62,803 bases of DNA from Oscillospiraceae bacterium (GTDB lineage: Bacteria > Bacillota > Clostridia > Oscillospirales > Oscillospiraceae). Below are positions 33,444-43,472 of this stretch, piece by piece (positions within the stretch are counted from its first letter, which is position 1; every line of letters starts with the position of its first letter). Under the pieces are notes generated by a model that was not told the origin of the DNA, searched no databases, and saw only the letters and a list, made by a program, of their open reading frames with translations. The stretch lies in assembly GCA_021202845.1 (NCBI GenBank), contig JAJQCF010000014.1, positions 1 to 62,803 of the forward strand. Direction: 5' to 3'. A program made the translations under genes and the position numbers.

Positions 33444-34811
33444 TCACGCAGGTTTAGAGCGTTTCCATGCGCCGGTGAGCCAGAACACGGCGCCTATGAT
33501 TACCGGCACGAAGCCGCTGAGGACACTGCCGTACCAGAAGCCGACTATGCCCATGTCCAGCGTCACGCCCAGCAGCAGCGATATGGCAACGCGCGCCACC
33601 ACCGCATCCAGCAGACCTATTATGAGGCTCATGCCGGAGCGGCCGAGGCCGTTTATCAGTCCCAAGAACGGCGAGCGCAGCGCGTAGCCTATAAACCGCA
33701 GCACAACCATCGGCGTAAACGTCAGCGCCATTTCCAAAAACGCCTCTTCCGAGTTGAACAGCATATATATCGGCTTTTGCAGCGTGACCATAGCCGCCGA
33801 CAGCAGCACGGCAAAGGCGATGTTGATTATAAACGCCATTCCGACCGTTCTGCTTATCCTGCCCAGTTTGCCCGCGCCGAAGTTCTGACCCACGGCGGAG
33901 GCGGTCGAGGACTTTATCGCCTCGGTCACTATGTAGGCGCTCTGCCCTATCTGGTCGCCCATGCCCGTCACCGCGGCGGCGATTACGCCGTAGTCGTAAA
34001 TGAACGAGTTGACAAACATTTTCGACATACTCACCGCGGCACTCTGGAGCGACATGGGCACGCCGAGCTTGATTATGGCGCAGGCGCTGGCATAGTCTGG
34101 GCGGAACGACGAGAGGCGGAAAGAGAAATACAGCCGCTCGGCATTTTTCAGCGCAAATATTACGCAGGCCGCAAAGGACAGAAGCTGACCGATAACCGTT
34201 GCCAGCGCCGCGCCGAACGTACCCATTCCCAGCGCTGCCACGAACAGCAGGTCCAGCACAACATTCGTCACCGACGCTATGGCTATGAACAGCATGGGCA
34301 GCTTTGTCTCGCCCATGCCGCGCAGAACGCCGGAAATTGCGTTGTAGCCGAACACGAACAGCATACCGCAAAAGCAGGTGCGCGTATAGGCCAGCGCGTC
34401 CGCCAGCGCTTCGTCGGGCGTGTTCATCAGCCGCAGCAGCCACGGCGAGAAGCAAAGACCCAGCGCCGTCACCAGCAGCGCGCCGCAGAGCATAATGAGC
34501 AGAAAATTGCCGATTGTTTTCGTCAGCGCTTCCCTGTCACCGCGCCCTATGCGCTGTGCCACCAGTACCTGTCCGGCGTAGGAAAAGCCCATGCACAGCG
34601 TTGTGGAGAGCGTGATTATGTCCGTGCTCACGGAAACCGCCGACTGCCCCACCGAGCCGACTACGTTGCCTATAACAGCCATATCCACGAGGTGGTAGAC
34701 AATTTGCAGCAGGTTTGAGGCCATGAGCGGCAGCGCCATAAAAAGCAGCTTCCTGCCGGTGCTGCCTGTTGTCAAGTCGTTTATGAGTTCTTTTTCCGAC
34801 TGCTGCGCCAT
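33444..34811 (-). CDS. MATE-family efflux transporter
   Basis: This 455-aa integral membrane protein has about 12 segments in two related halves, with the MATE blocks ALPLMASNLLQIVYHLVDM near residue 28 and a second half beginning GVPMSLQSAAVSMSKMFVN. MATE proteins export cationic drugs and metabolites using Na+ or H+ gradients. It follows valS on the same strand, but a strong terminator separates them. Substrate unknown. Confidence 0.9.
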   Translation of the reverse strand: MAQQSEKELINDLTTGSTGRKLLFMALPLMASNLLQIVYHLVDMAVIGNVVGSVGQSAVSVSTDIITLSTTLCMGFSYAGQVLVAQRIGRGDREALTKTIGNFLLIMLCGALLVTALGLCFSPWLLRLMNTPDEALADALAYTRTCFCGMLFVFGYNAISGVLRGMGETKLPMLFIAIASVTNVVLDLLFVAALGMGTFGAALATVIGQLLSFAACVIFALKNAERLYFSFRLSSFRPDYASACAIIKLGVPMSLQSAAVSMSKMFVNSFIYDYGVIAAAVTGMGDQIGQSAYIVTEAIKSSTASAVGQNFGAGKLGRISRTVGMAFIINIAFAVLLSAAMVTLQKPIYMLFNSEEAFLEMALTFTPMVVLRFIGYALRSPFLGLINGLGRSGMSLIIGLLDAVVARVAISLLLGVTLDMGIVGFWYGSVLSGFVPVIIGAVFWLTGAWKRSKPA

Positions 34812-34842
34812 TTTGCAACAGCTCCTTTTGCTGTGCCTTCTA

Positions 34843-34892
34843 AAAATTGCTGCGGTATCCGGCGCACCGGCCGGACGCTCCGCAGCAATTTT
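34843..34892 (-). terminator. Terminator after valS
   Basis: AAAATTGCTGCGG (34843-34855) pairs perfectly with CCGCAGCAATTTT (34880-34892). On the minus strand the run continues as TTTTTAG. Confidence 0.85.
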
Positions 34893-34906
34893 CCCAAGGC
34901 GTTTTG

Positions 34907-37528
34907 TTATTTCAGGTTTTCCAAACTTTCCTGAAGATTGGCTATGAGCGCTTCAAACTTCGCCTGCTTTTCGCGCTCGGCATTGACTACATTTTCCGGC
35001 GCGCGGGAGACAAAGTTCTCGTTCGCCAGCTTCTTCAGCTGCGCTTCCAGCCCCTTGCGTGCGTTTTGCAGCTCTTTTTCAATGCGGGCGCGCTCTTTTT
35101 CTATATCCACCAGCTCCGCCATAGGCATATACAGCTTGGCCTCGTCGGTCGCTATGCACACCATGCCCTCCGTGCTCTCCGGCGCGGCTGCCTGAACGGT
35201 CAAATCCGCGGCGTAGGCCAGCTTGCAGATGTATCCGGCTCCGGCCTCGAATATTTCCGGCCTGTCCGTCGCTATTATCAGGTGCGGCTTTTTAGAGTTG
35301 GGGACGTTCATGTCCGCGCGGCGCGCTCTGACGGCCTTAATGGCGTTCATTATCATCTCAAACGCCGCCTCGTCCTGCGGGAAGCTCAGGCTCTCGCTGT
35401 AGGAGGGATAGGCCGCTATCATAATGGCCTCGTCGTCGTGCGGGAGCGCCTGATATATTTCCTCGGTAATGAACGGCATGAACGGGTGCAGGAGCTTGAG
35501 CGTCTCCGTGAGCACATACAGCAGCACCTGCTGCGCGCTCGTTGCCTCGTCGCCTCCGGCGTTCAGGCGCGGCTTTGTCAGCTCGATGTACCAGTCGCAG
35601 TAGCTGTCCCAAATGAAGTCGTATATCTTGCCCGCGGCGATGCCGATTTCAAACTTGTCCAGATTTTCGCAGACATCGCGGCTGAGGTCGTTGAGCTTGG
35701 AGAGTATCCACTTGTCCTCCAGCCGAAGCTCATCAGGCAGGCCGTTTTTCTCAATCGTCAGGTTCATCAGCACAAAGCGGCTGGCATTCCAGATTTTGTT
35801 GGCAAAGTTGCGCATGGCCTCCGTTTTTTCCACGTAGAAGCGCATATCGTTGCCCGGGCTGTTGCCGGTTATGAGGTTGAAGCGCAGCGCGTCCGCGCCG
35901 TATTTATCCGCCATTTCCAGCGGGTCAACGCCGTTGCCGAGGGACTTGCTCATCTTGCGTCCCTTGTCGTCGCGCACAAGCCCGTGGATAAAAACGGTTT
36001 CAAACGGGACGTCGTTCATCTGCTCCATGCCGGAGAATATCATGCGGCTGACCCAGAAGAATATGATGTCGTAGCCCGTGACCATAACGGAGGTCGGGTA
36101 CCAGTACTTCAGGTCCTCAGAGCTCTTGTCCGGCCAGCCCAGCGTGGAAAACGGCCACAGGGCGCTGGAAAACCATGTGTCCAGCACGTCCTCGTCGCGC
36201 GTTATGTTCGCGCTGCCGCAGCACTCGCACTTGTCGGGGTCAGTGCGCGCCACGGTGATGTGGCCGCAGTCGGCGCAGTACCACGCGGGAATTTGGTGAC
36301 CCCACCAGAGCTGGCGGGAGATGCACCAGTCATGGACGTTCTCCATCCAGTTCATGTAGGTCTTGGTAAAGCGCTCGGGGACGAACTTTATTCTGCCCTC
36401 GCGCACAACGCGCATGGCGGGCTCGGCGAGCGGCTTCATTTTCACGAACCACTGCGGGCTGGTGACAGGCTCCACGGTCGTGCCGCAGCGGTAGCAGACG
36501 CCGACGTTGTGGTCGTGCGGCTCTACCTTGAGGAGATAGCCCTGCTCCTCTAAGTCGTGGACAATAGCGCGGCGAGCCTCGTAGCGGTCTAAGCCGTTAT
36601 ACTTGCCGCCGTTTATTATCTTGGCGTCGCCGTCTAAAATCAAAATCTGCTCCAGACCGTGGCGCTGGCCGACCTCGTAGTCGTTGGGGTCGTGGCAGGG
36701 CGTCATTTTCACGCAGCCGGTGCCGAAGTCCATCTCCACATAGCTGTCTGCGACAATGGGCAGCTCACGCCCCACCAGCGGCAGGATTGCGGTCTTGCCC
36801 ACAAGGTGGGTGTAGCGCTCGTCGTCAGGGTTCACGGCTATGCCGGAGTCACCCAGCATCGTTTCCGGACGTGTGGTGGCGATTGTCAAAAACTCGTCGG
36901 AGTCCTTGAGCGGGTATTTTATATACCAGAAGCTGCCCGGCTGGTCGCGGTACTCGACCTCCGCGTCGCTCAGCGCCGTGCGGCAGTGCGGGCACCAGTT
37001 TATAATGCGGCTGCCGCGGTATATCAGTCCCTTGTCGTAAAGCTCGCAGAATGTCTCGCGCACCGCCTTGGAGCAGCCCTCGTCCATGGTGAAGCGCTGG
37101 CGCGACCAGTCGCAGGAGACGCCCAGCGACTTCTGCTGCTCCACAATGCGGTGTCCGTACTTGTTTTTCCAGTCCCAGACACGCTCAAGGAACTTTTCGC
37201 GCCCCAAGTCGTAGCGGGTCAGGTGCTCCTCGTTGCGCAGCGCCTCCTCCACTTTTATCTGCGTGGCGATTCCGGCGTGGTCGCTGCCCGGCACCCAGAG
37301 GGCGTCGTAGCCCTGCATACGCTTGTAGCGCGTAAGAATATCCTGAAGCGTGCAGTCCAGCGCGTGGCCCATGTGGAGCTGCCCTGTGACGTTGGGCGGC
37401 GGCATGACTATTGAAAACGGCTTGCCGGACTCGGTTTTTCTGCCCTTGAAGTAGCCGCCCTTCTCCCACATTTCATAAATGCGTTTTTCAGCGGCGCGCG
37501 GGTCATAGGTTTTCGGAAGTTGTTCCAT
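34907..37528 (-). CDS. valS: Valyl-tRNA synthetase
   Basis: This 873-aa class I synthetase shows the HIGH-type motif [15 protein letters not shown] near 40-54, the editing domain ([17 protein letters not shown]), KMSKS in [14 protein letters not shown] near 520, and the C-terminal coiled coil from about 805 ([15 protein letters not shown]). ATG 37528 is chosen because GAGGAG precedes it and the product begins [11 protein letters not shown] as in homologs. No T-box is seen in the short leader. The ispH-S1 terminator lies just upstream. Confidence 0.96.
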   Translation of the reverse strand: MEQLPKTYDPRAAEKRIYEMWEKGGYFKGRKTESGKPFSIVMPPPNVTGQLHMGHALDCTLQDILTRYKRMQGYDALWVPGSDHAGIATQIKVEEALRNEEHLTRYDLGREKFLERVWDWKNKYGHRIVEQQKSLGVSCDWSRQRFTMDEGCSKAVRETFCELYDKGLIYRGSRIINWCPHCRTALSDAEVEYRDQPGSFWYIKYPLKDSDEFLTIATTRPETMLGDSGIAVNPDDERYTHLVGKTAILPLVGRELPIVADSYVEMDFGTGCVKMTPCHDPNDYEVGQRHGLEQILILDGDAKIINGGKYNGLDRYEARRAIVHDLEEQGYLLKVEPHDHNVGVCYRCGTTVEPVTSPQWFVKMKPLAEPAMRVVREGRIKFVPERFTKTYMNWMENVHDWCISRQLWWGHQIPAWYCADCGHITVARTDPDKCECCGSANITRDEDVLDTWFSSALWPFSTLGWPDKSSEDLKYWYPTSVMVTGYDIIFFWVSRMIFSGMEQMNDVPFETVFIHGLVRDDKGRKMSKSLGNGVDPLEMADKYGADALRFNLITGNSPGNDMRFYVEKTEAMRNFANKIWNASRFVLMNLTIEKNGLPDELRLEDKWILSKLNDLSRDVCENLDKFEIGIAAGKIYDFIWDSYCDWYIELTKPRLNAGGDEATSAQQVLLYVLTETLKLLHPFMPFITEEIYQALPHDDEAIMIAAYPSYSESLSFPQDEAAFEMIMNAIKAVRARRADMNVPNSKKPHLIIATDRPEIFEAGAGYICKLAYAADLTVQAAAPESTEGMVCIATDEAKLYMPMAELVDIEKERARIEKELQNARKGLEAQLKKLANENFVSRAPENVVNAEREKQAKFEALIANLQESLENLK

Positions 37529-37562
37529 TGTGCTCCTCGTCTCTATTACCAATTACTTGTAC

Positions 37563-37591
37563 TAAAAACTTGCCCGACATTGCTGTCGGGC
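37563..37591 (-). terminator. Terminator after ispH-S1
   Basis: Minus strand GCCCGAC-agcaat-GTCGGGC (37572-37591) is followed by AAGTTTTTAG. Confidence 0.75.
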
Positions 37592-37650
37592 ATAGCTTTG
37601 CTAAAAATTATCTTTGCTTGGGGCGGCGGTCTGCCGCCTGTGGGCGGAGC

Positions 37651-39936
37651 TTACTCAGCCTCGTCCTCCGCAGGCTCGTCATCGGGGGCGATGCCGGCGG
37701 CTTGTCCCGTTTCTGACACGGTGTACACAAGAGCGTCCTCGCGAACCATGGGCTTGGACTGTCTTTCGGGTACATAGTCGCGGTCACGGTCACGGTCGCG
37801 GTCGCGCTCACGCTCGGCTCTGCGCGGTGCGGGAGCGGGCTCGGAGAGGGCGCGGATGCTCAGGGATACCTTGTGCTTCTCCTCGTCGATAGCGGTAATC
37901 TTGACATCGACCATGTCTCCGACGGTGAGAACCTCGTCGGGCTTGCCTATGCGGCGGTTGGCAATCTGGCTGATGTGGATAAGTCCGTCCACGCCGGGCA
38001 GCACCTCGGCAAAAGCACCGAAGGTCATGAGCTTTACTATACGAACATTAGCTACAGCGCCGACGGCGTATGTAGCCATGAACTTGTCCCAAGGATTGCC
38101 GTCAGGGTCCTTGTAGCCAAGGGATATACGGCGCTTCTCGCGGTCGAAGCCGATAACATACACGTTTATTTCGTCGCCGACGGAAACAACCTCGTCGGGG
38201 CGGTTTATGCGCTTCCAGCTCAGCTCGGAAACGTGAACCATGCCGTCCACGCCGCCGATGTCCACAAACGCGCCGTAGCTTGTCAGGGACTTGACAACGC
38301 CGTCATAGTGCTTGCCAACCTCAAGCTCGTTCCAAATCTTATCGGTGCGCTCGCGGCGCTCCTTGGCCAGAACGGCGCGAATGGAGCCGACAACGCGGCG
38401 GCGTCCGCGGTTGACCTCGGTAATCTTCAGGCGCACGGTCTGCTTGACCATTTCGCTGAGGTCGGCGTTCTTGGGCTGGCCGGACTGGCTGGCCGGAATG
38501 AAAACGCGAATGCCCTTGACATTGGCAACAAGTCCGCCCTTGTTATTCTCGGTGATAAGACCCTCAACAACGGTGCCGTCAGCGGCGGCGGCCTCTATCT
38601 CGTTCCAGTTCTTCGCGGCGTCCAGACGGCGCTTGCTGAGCTTTACGGTGCCCTCCATGTCGTTGACGTGGACAACGCTGGCCTCAATGGTGTCGCCGAC
38701 GTGGACAAGGTCTTCAATCTTGGCGTTTGTGCCGTCGGTGAACTCCTCCACGGGGATATAACCTGACTGCTTAGCTCCGAGGTCAACGGAAATTTCAGTC
38801 GGGGTTATGGCAGCAACAACACCCTTTACGGTGTCGCCGTTATAGATAGTCTTGAGGGAATCTTCGAGCAGAGCGGCGAAACTCTCCTCTCCATCCGCGG
38901 CGGCGCCGCCTGCGTTTTCTCCCGCGACTTCTTGGGCAGCCGGTTCAGCTGCGGCAGACTGTTCCTCTGCCTCCGGCTCGACTGCGGCCTCGGGGGCAGC
39001 ACATTCGGGCTTTTCGGCCGGAGCCGCGGTCTCCTCAGCAGGTGGCGCGGTGACTTCCTCTTCCGCGCTGTTGGTGATAATTTCGTCGCACATTTTTTGT
39101 TTTACCTCCTTTAATATCCACGCCGGTACGGAAGCTCCCGCCGTCAGTCCAACGACTTCCGCAGCTTCAAACAAATTTGCATCAAATTCTGACGGAGATT
39201 CGATAAACTGTACCCGCGTGCAGCGTTCGCTGACAAGCTCGAAAAGGTGCCTGCTGTTGGCGCTGTGCTTTCCGCCTACAACAACCACCCCGCCGCATAT
39301 GTCCGCCAAATGCAGCGCCTCGGATTGTCTTATATGCGTAGCTTCACATATTGTATCAAATATTTTGCCGTTTGTATAGATTTTTTTTATTAAATTTTTG
39401 CAAATTTCACAGTTTTTATTTGTTTGTGTTGTCTGAAAGACCAGAGAAACGGGACGCTCGGCGGCCAAATTGTCGCTCTCGGCGTAGCTTTGCAGGCTCT
39501 CCGCGTCGGGAAAGACGCGGGAGTTTTGCGCCCAGCCGCATATGCCGCGCACCTCGGGGTGGTCGGCGTCGCCCAGCACAAACAGCTCGCGCCCGCGCTC
39601 CGTCTCCCGCTCCGCTATGCGGTGTATTTTGGACACAAGCGGACAGGTTGCGTCAATAATATCACAGCCCTTGCCGCGGAGGGTGTCGAAATCCGCGCGC
39701 GGCAGGCCGTGGGCGCGAATTATTACGGCGGAGAGCGCGGGAACGGACTGCACGCTATCCGCCACGCGCAGGCCCAGAGCGCGCAGGCGGTTCATCTCGT
39801 CGGCGTTATGTATCAGCTCGCCCACGCTGTAAATCTCGCTCCCCGCGCGCTCGGCGAGCGCTTTTTCCGCCATGCCGACAGCCCGCGTCACGCCGCCGCA
39901 GAAGCCAGCGCTCTTGGCCGTTATAATCTGCTTCAT
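37651..39936 (-). CDS. ispH: IspH (HMBPP reductase) fused to S1-domain RNA-binding protein
   Basis: This 761-aa bifunctional protein is typical of Clostridia. Residues 1 to about 285 are IspH, the last enzyme of the MEP isoprenoid pathway, with Fe-S cysteines in SAGFCGGVTRAV (C13), DATCPLVSKIH and DTICEATHIR. An acidic Ala/Glu-rich linker (about 290-355) leads into four S1 repeats; the third contains GAFVDIGGVDGMVHVSE and the fourth GAFAEVLPGVDGLIHIS. The C-terminus has an RD-repeat tail. It overlaps plsC by 4 bp in the operon. Confidence 0.93.
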   Translation of the reverse strand: MKQIITAKSAGFCGGVTRAVGMAEKALAERAGSEIYSVGELIHNADEMNRLRALGLRVADSVQSVPALSAVIIRAHGLPRADFDTLRGKGCDIIDATCPLVSKIHRIAERETERGRELFVLGDADHPEVRGICGWAQNSRVFPDAESLQSYAESDNLAAERPVSLVFQTTQTNKNCEICKNLIKKIYTNGKIFDTICEATHIRQSEALHLADICGGVVVVGGKHSANSRHLFELVSERCTRVQFIESPSEFDANLFEAAEVVGLTAGASVPAWILKEVKQKMCDEIITNSAEEEVTAPPAEETAAPAEKPECAAPEAAVEPEAEEQSAAAEPAAQEVAGENAGGAAADGEESFAALLEDSLKTIYNGDTVKGVVAAITPTEISVDLGAKQSGYIPVEEFTDGTNAKIEDLVHVGDTIEASVVHVNDMEGTVKLSKRRLDAAKNWNEIEAAAADGTVVEGLITENNKGGLVANVKGIRVFIPASQSGQPKNADLSEMVKQTVRLKITEVNRGRRRVVGSIRAVLAKERRERTDKIWNELEVGKHYDGVVKSLTSYGAFVDIGGVDGMVHVSELSWKRINRPDEVVSVGDEINVYVIGFDREKRRISLGYKDPDGNPWDKFMATYAVGAVANVRIVKLMTFGAFAEVLPGVDGLIHISQIANRRIGKPDEVLTVGDMVDVKITAIDEEKHKVSLSIRALSEPAPAPRRAERERDRDRDRDRDYVPERQSKPMVREDALVYTVSETGQAAGIAPDDEPAEDEAE
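37781..37816. repeat. Hexanucleotide tandem repeat coding an RD tract in ispH-S1
   Basis: About six CGGTCR/CGCTCR-type 6-bp units in a row encode the RDRDRDRDRD-like stretch near the C-terminus. It may vary in copy number between strains. Confidence 0.6.
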
Positions 39937-40523
39937 TTCTCCGACTCTCCCAGCGCGTAAATCACGTGCATGACCCGCTCCGCCTCCGCTGCGTAGTCCT
40001 CCGCGGCGGTGCGCTCCACCGTTATCGGCTCGCCGATTACTATTTTGAAGCGGCGCAGGGGCTTTTTCACCCGCGGCACATACACCGGCACAATGGGCGT
40101 TTTCATCTTCTCCGCAAGGCGCACCGCGCCGGTCTTGGCGGCAACCGCGTCGTCGTCGGCCACGCGCTGACCCTCAGGGAATATGCCGACCTTGCAGCCG
40201 GACTTCAGCAGTCTCATGCTTTTGCGTATGCTCTCCACGTCGCCGCCGCTGCGGTCAACGGGGAATATGCCGATGTATTTCAAAAACGCGCCCAGCAGCG
40301 GGACGGAGAACAGCTCCTTTTTCGCCATGTAATACGGCCTGTGCTTTTTGCCCACCGCCAGCGACACCAGCACGGGGTCAAGGTAGCTGGAGTGCGGCGC
40401 GCAGACTATGGCCGCGCCGTCGGGTATCAGCTCTCGGCCCGTCACCTTGTGCGGGTAGAGCAGGTGGATAAACGGGTAGACGAGCATGAAGGCAAAGCTG
40501 TAAAAGAGGCTGTGCTTTTTCAT
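39933..40523 (-). CDS. plsC: 1-acyl-sn-glycerol-3-phosphate acyltransferase
   Basis: This 196-aa protein has an N-terminal membrane segment and the acyltransferase motifs: CAPHSSYLDPVLV (HX4D, near 36-48), then PVDRSGGDVESIRK and FPEGQRV (near 112). It makes phosphatidic acid from lysophosphatidic acid at the membrane. It lies between cmk and ispH-S1 with 4-bp overlaps on both sides, the usual Clostridia order. Confidence 0.92.
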   Translation of the reverse strand: MKKHSLFYSFAFMLVYPFIHLLYPHKVTGRELIPDGAAIVCAPHSSYLDPVLVSLAVGKKHRPYYMAKKELFSVPLLGAFLKYIGIFPVDRSGGDVESIRKSMRLLKSGCKVGIFPEGQRVADDDAVAAKTGAVRLAEKMKTPIVPVYVPRVKKPLRRFKIVIGEPITVERTAAEDYAAEAERVMHVIYALGESEK

Positions 40524-41221
40524 TCCCCGCTCCCCTCTCCGGCGGGCAGCGCGCCGAGCTTTGCGCGCACCACGTCCAGCAGCGCGGCAACGCTCTCGTC
40601 AAAGCTGAGAGCGGTGGTGTCCACGCGCACGGCGTCCTCCGCCGGCTTCAGCGGCGCGGCGGCGCGTTCGGTGTCCTGCTTGTCGCGGTAAATTATGTTG
40701 GCAAGAATATCCTCGTAGGTGCTGGGTATCCCCTTTTCCTCGTTCTCGCGCTGGCGGCGGCGGGCGCGCTCTTCAGGCGCAGCAGTAAGGAAAATTTTCA
40801 CCTGCGCATCCGGCAGCACCACGGTACCGATGTCCCTGCCGTCCATAATGACGGAGCTTTTGCGCGCCAGACCGCGCTGCAGCTCCAGCAGAAACGCTCT
40901 CACCGCCGGTATTGCGGAGACGTCGGAGGCGTATTTGGATATTTCCGTCGTGCGTATGAGCGCGGAAACGTCCTCGCCGCAGAGCATCATGCGCTGCCCG
41001 AGCTGCGGGTTATATTCAATAGAAATATCAATTTTCGGCAGCAGCCGTTCCACGGCCTCCGCGTCCCGCGGGTCGGCCTCCGCGCGGCGCACGGCGAGGG
41101 CGACGGTGCGGTAAATGGCGCCGGTGTCAACATATATGCAGCCCAATATTTTGGAAAGAGCCTTAGCCATGGAGCTTTTCCCCGCTCCGCTGGGGCCGTC
41201 AATAGCAATCGCAAAAATCAA
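40520..41221 (-). CDS. cmk: Cytidylate kinase
   Basis: This protein of about 233 aa phosphorylates CMP and dCMP. It starts FAIAIDGPSGAGKSSMAKAL (P-loop) with the CMP-binding block MDGRDIGTVVLPDA near 150. The TTG start at 41221 is preferred because AAGGAG lies about 10 nt upstream and TTG overlaps the stop of the flavoprotein gene as TTGA. A longer frame would add 18 unrelated residues. Confidence 0.92.
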   Translation of the reverse strand: MIFAIAIDGPSGAGKSSMAKALSKILGCIYVDTGAIYRTVALAVRRAEADPRDAEAVERLLPKIDISIEYNPQLGQRMMLCGEDVSALIRTTEISKYASDVSAIPAVRAFLLELQRGLARKSSVIMDGRDIGTVVLPDAQVKIFLTAAPEERARRRQRENEEKGIPSTYEDILANIIYRDKQDTERAAAPLKPAEDAVRVDTTALSFDESVAALLDVVRAKLGALPAGEGSGE

Positions 41222-42456
41222 GTTCCAACAATCTCCTTTGCAGCCGAAATACCGGCCAAGCGGCCGGTTGACCAAGCAATTTGCAGGTTAAATCCGCCGG
41301 TAAAGGCGTCAACGTCCAGCACCTCGCCCGCGAAGTACAGTCCCTTCACCAGCCGCGAGCACATTGTCCGCGGGTTAATTTCGCCCACGGCGACCCCGCC
41401 GGAGGTGACTATGGCCTCCGCTATCGGCCTTGTGCCGCTTATGCGCACGGGGAAGGACTTAAGCAGCTCCAGAAGCGCGCGCCGCTGCTGCTTTGTCAAA
41501 GCGTTGGCCTGCGTCTCCGGCGGTATGCCCGAGAGACTGACCAGCACAGGTATCATGCTCTTGACCGTCAGCTCCTCCAGCGCGTTGCCGATGGCGCGGT
41601 TTTTGAACTTCTGCAAATCCCGCAGTATGCGCTCGTCCAACTTTTTTTCGTCCAGCGCGGGCTTGAAGTCTATACTGAGGCGGTAAGGCTCGCCGTCCGA
41701 ACGCATATGTGCGCTCGCCGAAAGCACGAGCGGCCCCGAGACACCGAAGTGGGTGAACAGCATCTCGCCCAGCTCGGAAAAAACGAGCTTGTCCCGCTTG
41801 TCATAGACGTTCAGCACAACATTGCGCGGGGCAAAGCCCTGCATTGCGCGGCAGTACCAATCCGGCGACTCCAGCGGCACCAGTGAGGGGCGGCACTCGT
41901 CCACCGTGTGCCCCGCCGCGCGCGCGAAGGCGTAGCCGTCGCCGGTCGAACCTGTCAGCGGATACGACAGCCCGCCCGTGCAGACTATGGCGGCGGCGCA
42001 GGGCAAAACGCCGCTCTCCGTTCTCACTCCCCGCAGTTCGCCCGCGGCAATATCCGGCTCCGCGGCCTTTTCGTTCACTACCTTAACTCCCGCGCGGCGC
42101 ATTGCCCGCTCCAGCGCGCCCGCCACGTCGTGCGCGTTGTCCGACACGGGGAAAACTCGGTTCCCGCGCTCGGTTTTCAGCGGCACGCCCAGCTTTTCAA
42201 ACCACTCCATTGTCTCCCGCGGGGGAAATGCGGTCAGGGCGCTGTATAAAAACTTGCCGTTCACCGGCACATTAGTCAAAAACTGCCGCACATCGCAGTT
42301 ATTTGTGACGTTGCAGCGCCCTTTGCCCGTTATGCGCAGCTTTTTGCCGCAGAAGCGGTTGCCCTCCAGCAGCGTGACTTTGGCTCCCGCCTCTGCCGCG
42401 AACACGGCGGCCGTCATTCCCGCGGCGCCGCCGCCTATGACGCAAATGTCAGCCAT
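41218..42456 (-). CDS. HI0933/BaiN-type NAD(P)/FAD-dependent oxidoreductase
   Basis: This 412-aa flavoprotein begins ADICVIGGGAAGMTAAVFAA (FAD Rossmann motif), continues LRITGKGRCNVTNNCD, and ends with YFAGEVLDVDAFTGGFNLQ and AWSTGRLAG, all typical of the YhiN/HI0933 family. BaiN is a characterised member acting on bile acid derivatives; most are uncharacterised. ATG 42456 overlaps the stop of the upstream regulator by 8 bp. In Clostridia this gene is often found beside cmk. Confidence 0.88.
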   Translation of the reverse strand: MADICVIGGGAAGMTAAVFAAEAGAKVTLLEGNRFCGKKLRITGKGRCNVTNNCDVRQFLTNVPVNGKFLYSALTAFPPRETMEWFEKLGVPLKTERGNRVFPVSDNAHDVAGALERAMRRAGVKVVNEKAAEPDIAAGELRGVRTESGVLPCAAAIVCTGGLSYPLTGSTGDGYAFARAAGHTVDECRPSLVPLESPDWYCRAMQGFAPRNVVLNVYDKRDKLVFSELGEMLFTHFGVSGPLVLSASAHMRSDGEPYRLSIDFKPALDEKKLDERILRDLQKFKNRAIGNALEELTVKSMIPVLVSLSGIPPETQANALTKQQRRALLELLKSFPVRISGTRPIAEAIVTSGGVAVGEINPRTMCSRLVKGLYFAGEVLDVDAFTGGFNLQIAWSTGRLAGISAAKEIVGT

Positions 42457-43324
42457 CGCTGTGCTCTTCCGCATTCTCGTACACCGCGAGGTCGGCCCAT
42501 ATCGTCTCAAGGCGCTTGAAGGTGTCGGAGATGTTCTCCTTCGTGCGCACGCCCACGGCGACGATGAGCGCGTTAATCATGCTCAGCGGCGCGACGAGCG
42601 AGTCCAAAAACGAGACCATGTCGCTCTTGGCGAATATCAGAATGTCGGCCAGCTCCACAAACGGCGAGCCTTGGCCGTCCGTTATGCCGATGACCTTGGC
42701 GCCCGCGTCCCGCGCAAAGCGCATGGCCTTGGCCGTGCGGCTGGAATAGCGCGGATAGCTGATGCCGATGAACACGTCGCCGGGCTTTATGCGTATTATC
42801 TGCTCGTAAATTTCGCTGGCGGCGGTGTCCTGAATTATGTGTACGTTATCCAGCAGCAGGTTCAGGTACAGCCCCATGAAGCTGGCGAGGCAGGTTGACG
42901 AGCGCATACCGACAATGTAAACGCTGTTGGCGGAAACTATGGCGTCCACCGCGGCGTTGAACGCCTCTTGGTCGCACTCGTCCAGCGTTGTGCGCAGCTT
43001 TTCTATGTCGGAGCAGAGAACAGAGCTGAGGATATTGTCTTGGTTCATGTATTCGTTCGCGGCCTCTATGCGCTGCACGCTCGTCAGGCGCGAGCGGATA
43101 ATCTCCTGCAGCGCCTTGCGCATATCGGGATAACCGTCATAGCCGAGCTCGGCGGCGAAGCGCACAACGGTGGACTCGCTCACGCCCACTGTCTTGCCTA
43201 ACTTGCCGGCGGTCATGAACGCCGCCTTGTCGTAATACTCGGAAATATAGCGCGCAATCTTGCGCTGACCCTTGGAAAACTGCTTCTCGTTATGGGAGAG
43301 CAGAGCCATGATGTCTTTTTCCAT
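42449..43324 (-). CDS. RpiR/MurR-family transcriptional regulator with SIS domain
   Basis: This 291-aa regulator has an N-terminal HTH_6 domain (TAGKLGKTVGVSESTVVRFA near 37-56) and a C-terminal SIS sugar-phosphate-binding domain (about 120-260; VYIVGMRSSTCLASF, then GISYPRYSSRTAKAM). It leads the operon with cmk, plsC and ispH-S1. A perfect inverted repeat overlapping the -10 of its promoter suggests autoregulation. The effector is probably a phosphosugar. Confidence 0.9.
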   Translation of the reverse strand: MEKDIMALLSHNEKQFSKGQRKIARYISEYYDKAAFMTAGKLGKTVGVSESTVVRFAAELGYDGYPDMRKALQEIIRSRLTSVQRIEAANEYMNQDNILSSVLCSDIEKLRTTLDECDQEAFNAAVDAIVSANSVYIVGMRSSTCLASFMGLYLNLLLDNVHIIQDTAASEIYEQIIRIKPGDVFIGISYPRYSSRTAKAMRFARDAGAKVIGITDGQGSPFVELADILIFAKSDMVSFLDSLVAPLSMINALIVAVGVRTKENISDTFKRLETIWADLAVYENAEEHSDG

Positions 43325-43348
43325 CTAAGCACCATCCGGTTCAGTTTG

Positions 43349-43377
43349 AATCAATCACAGTTATAATACGATTGATT
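43349..43377. promoter_or_regulatory. Candidate operator of the RpiR-family regulator
   Basis: AATCAATC (43349-43356) and GATTGATT (43370-43377) are a perfect 8-bp inverted repeat with a 13-bp spacer that contains the -10 element. Confidence 0.6.
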
Positions 43378-43391
43378 TGCCGAAAATGCAA
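43363..43391 (-). promoter_or_regulatory. Promoter of the regulator-cmk-plsC-ispH operon
   Basis: Minus strand TTGCAT (43386-43391), 17 bp, TATTAT (43363-43368). Confidence 0.65.
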
Positions 43392-43472
43392 GACCTTTTG
43401 CAAAAAAATGCATGAGAGCGCGGCAAAAGGTTATAAAAGCAGTCAATCCTGCACCAATCGGCGCTTAAACCA

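Noticed and set aside
37529-37650. T-box riboswitch ahead of valS
   Set aside because: The gap is too short and shows only the ispH-S1 terminator; no T-box sequence is visible.
37781-37816. CRISPR-like short repeats
   Set aside because: They are in-frame hexanucleotide repeats inside the ispH-S1 coding region, without spacers.
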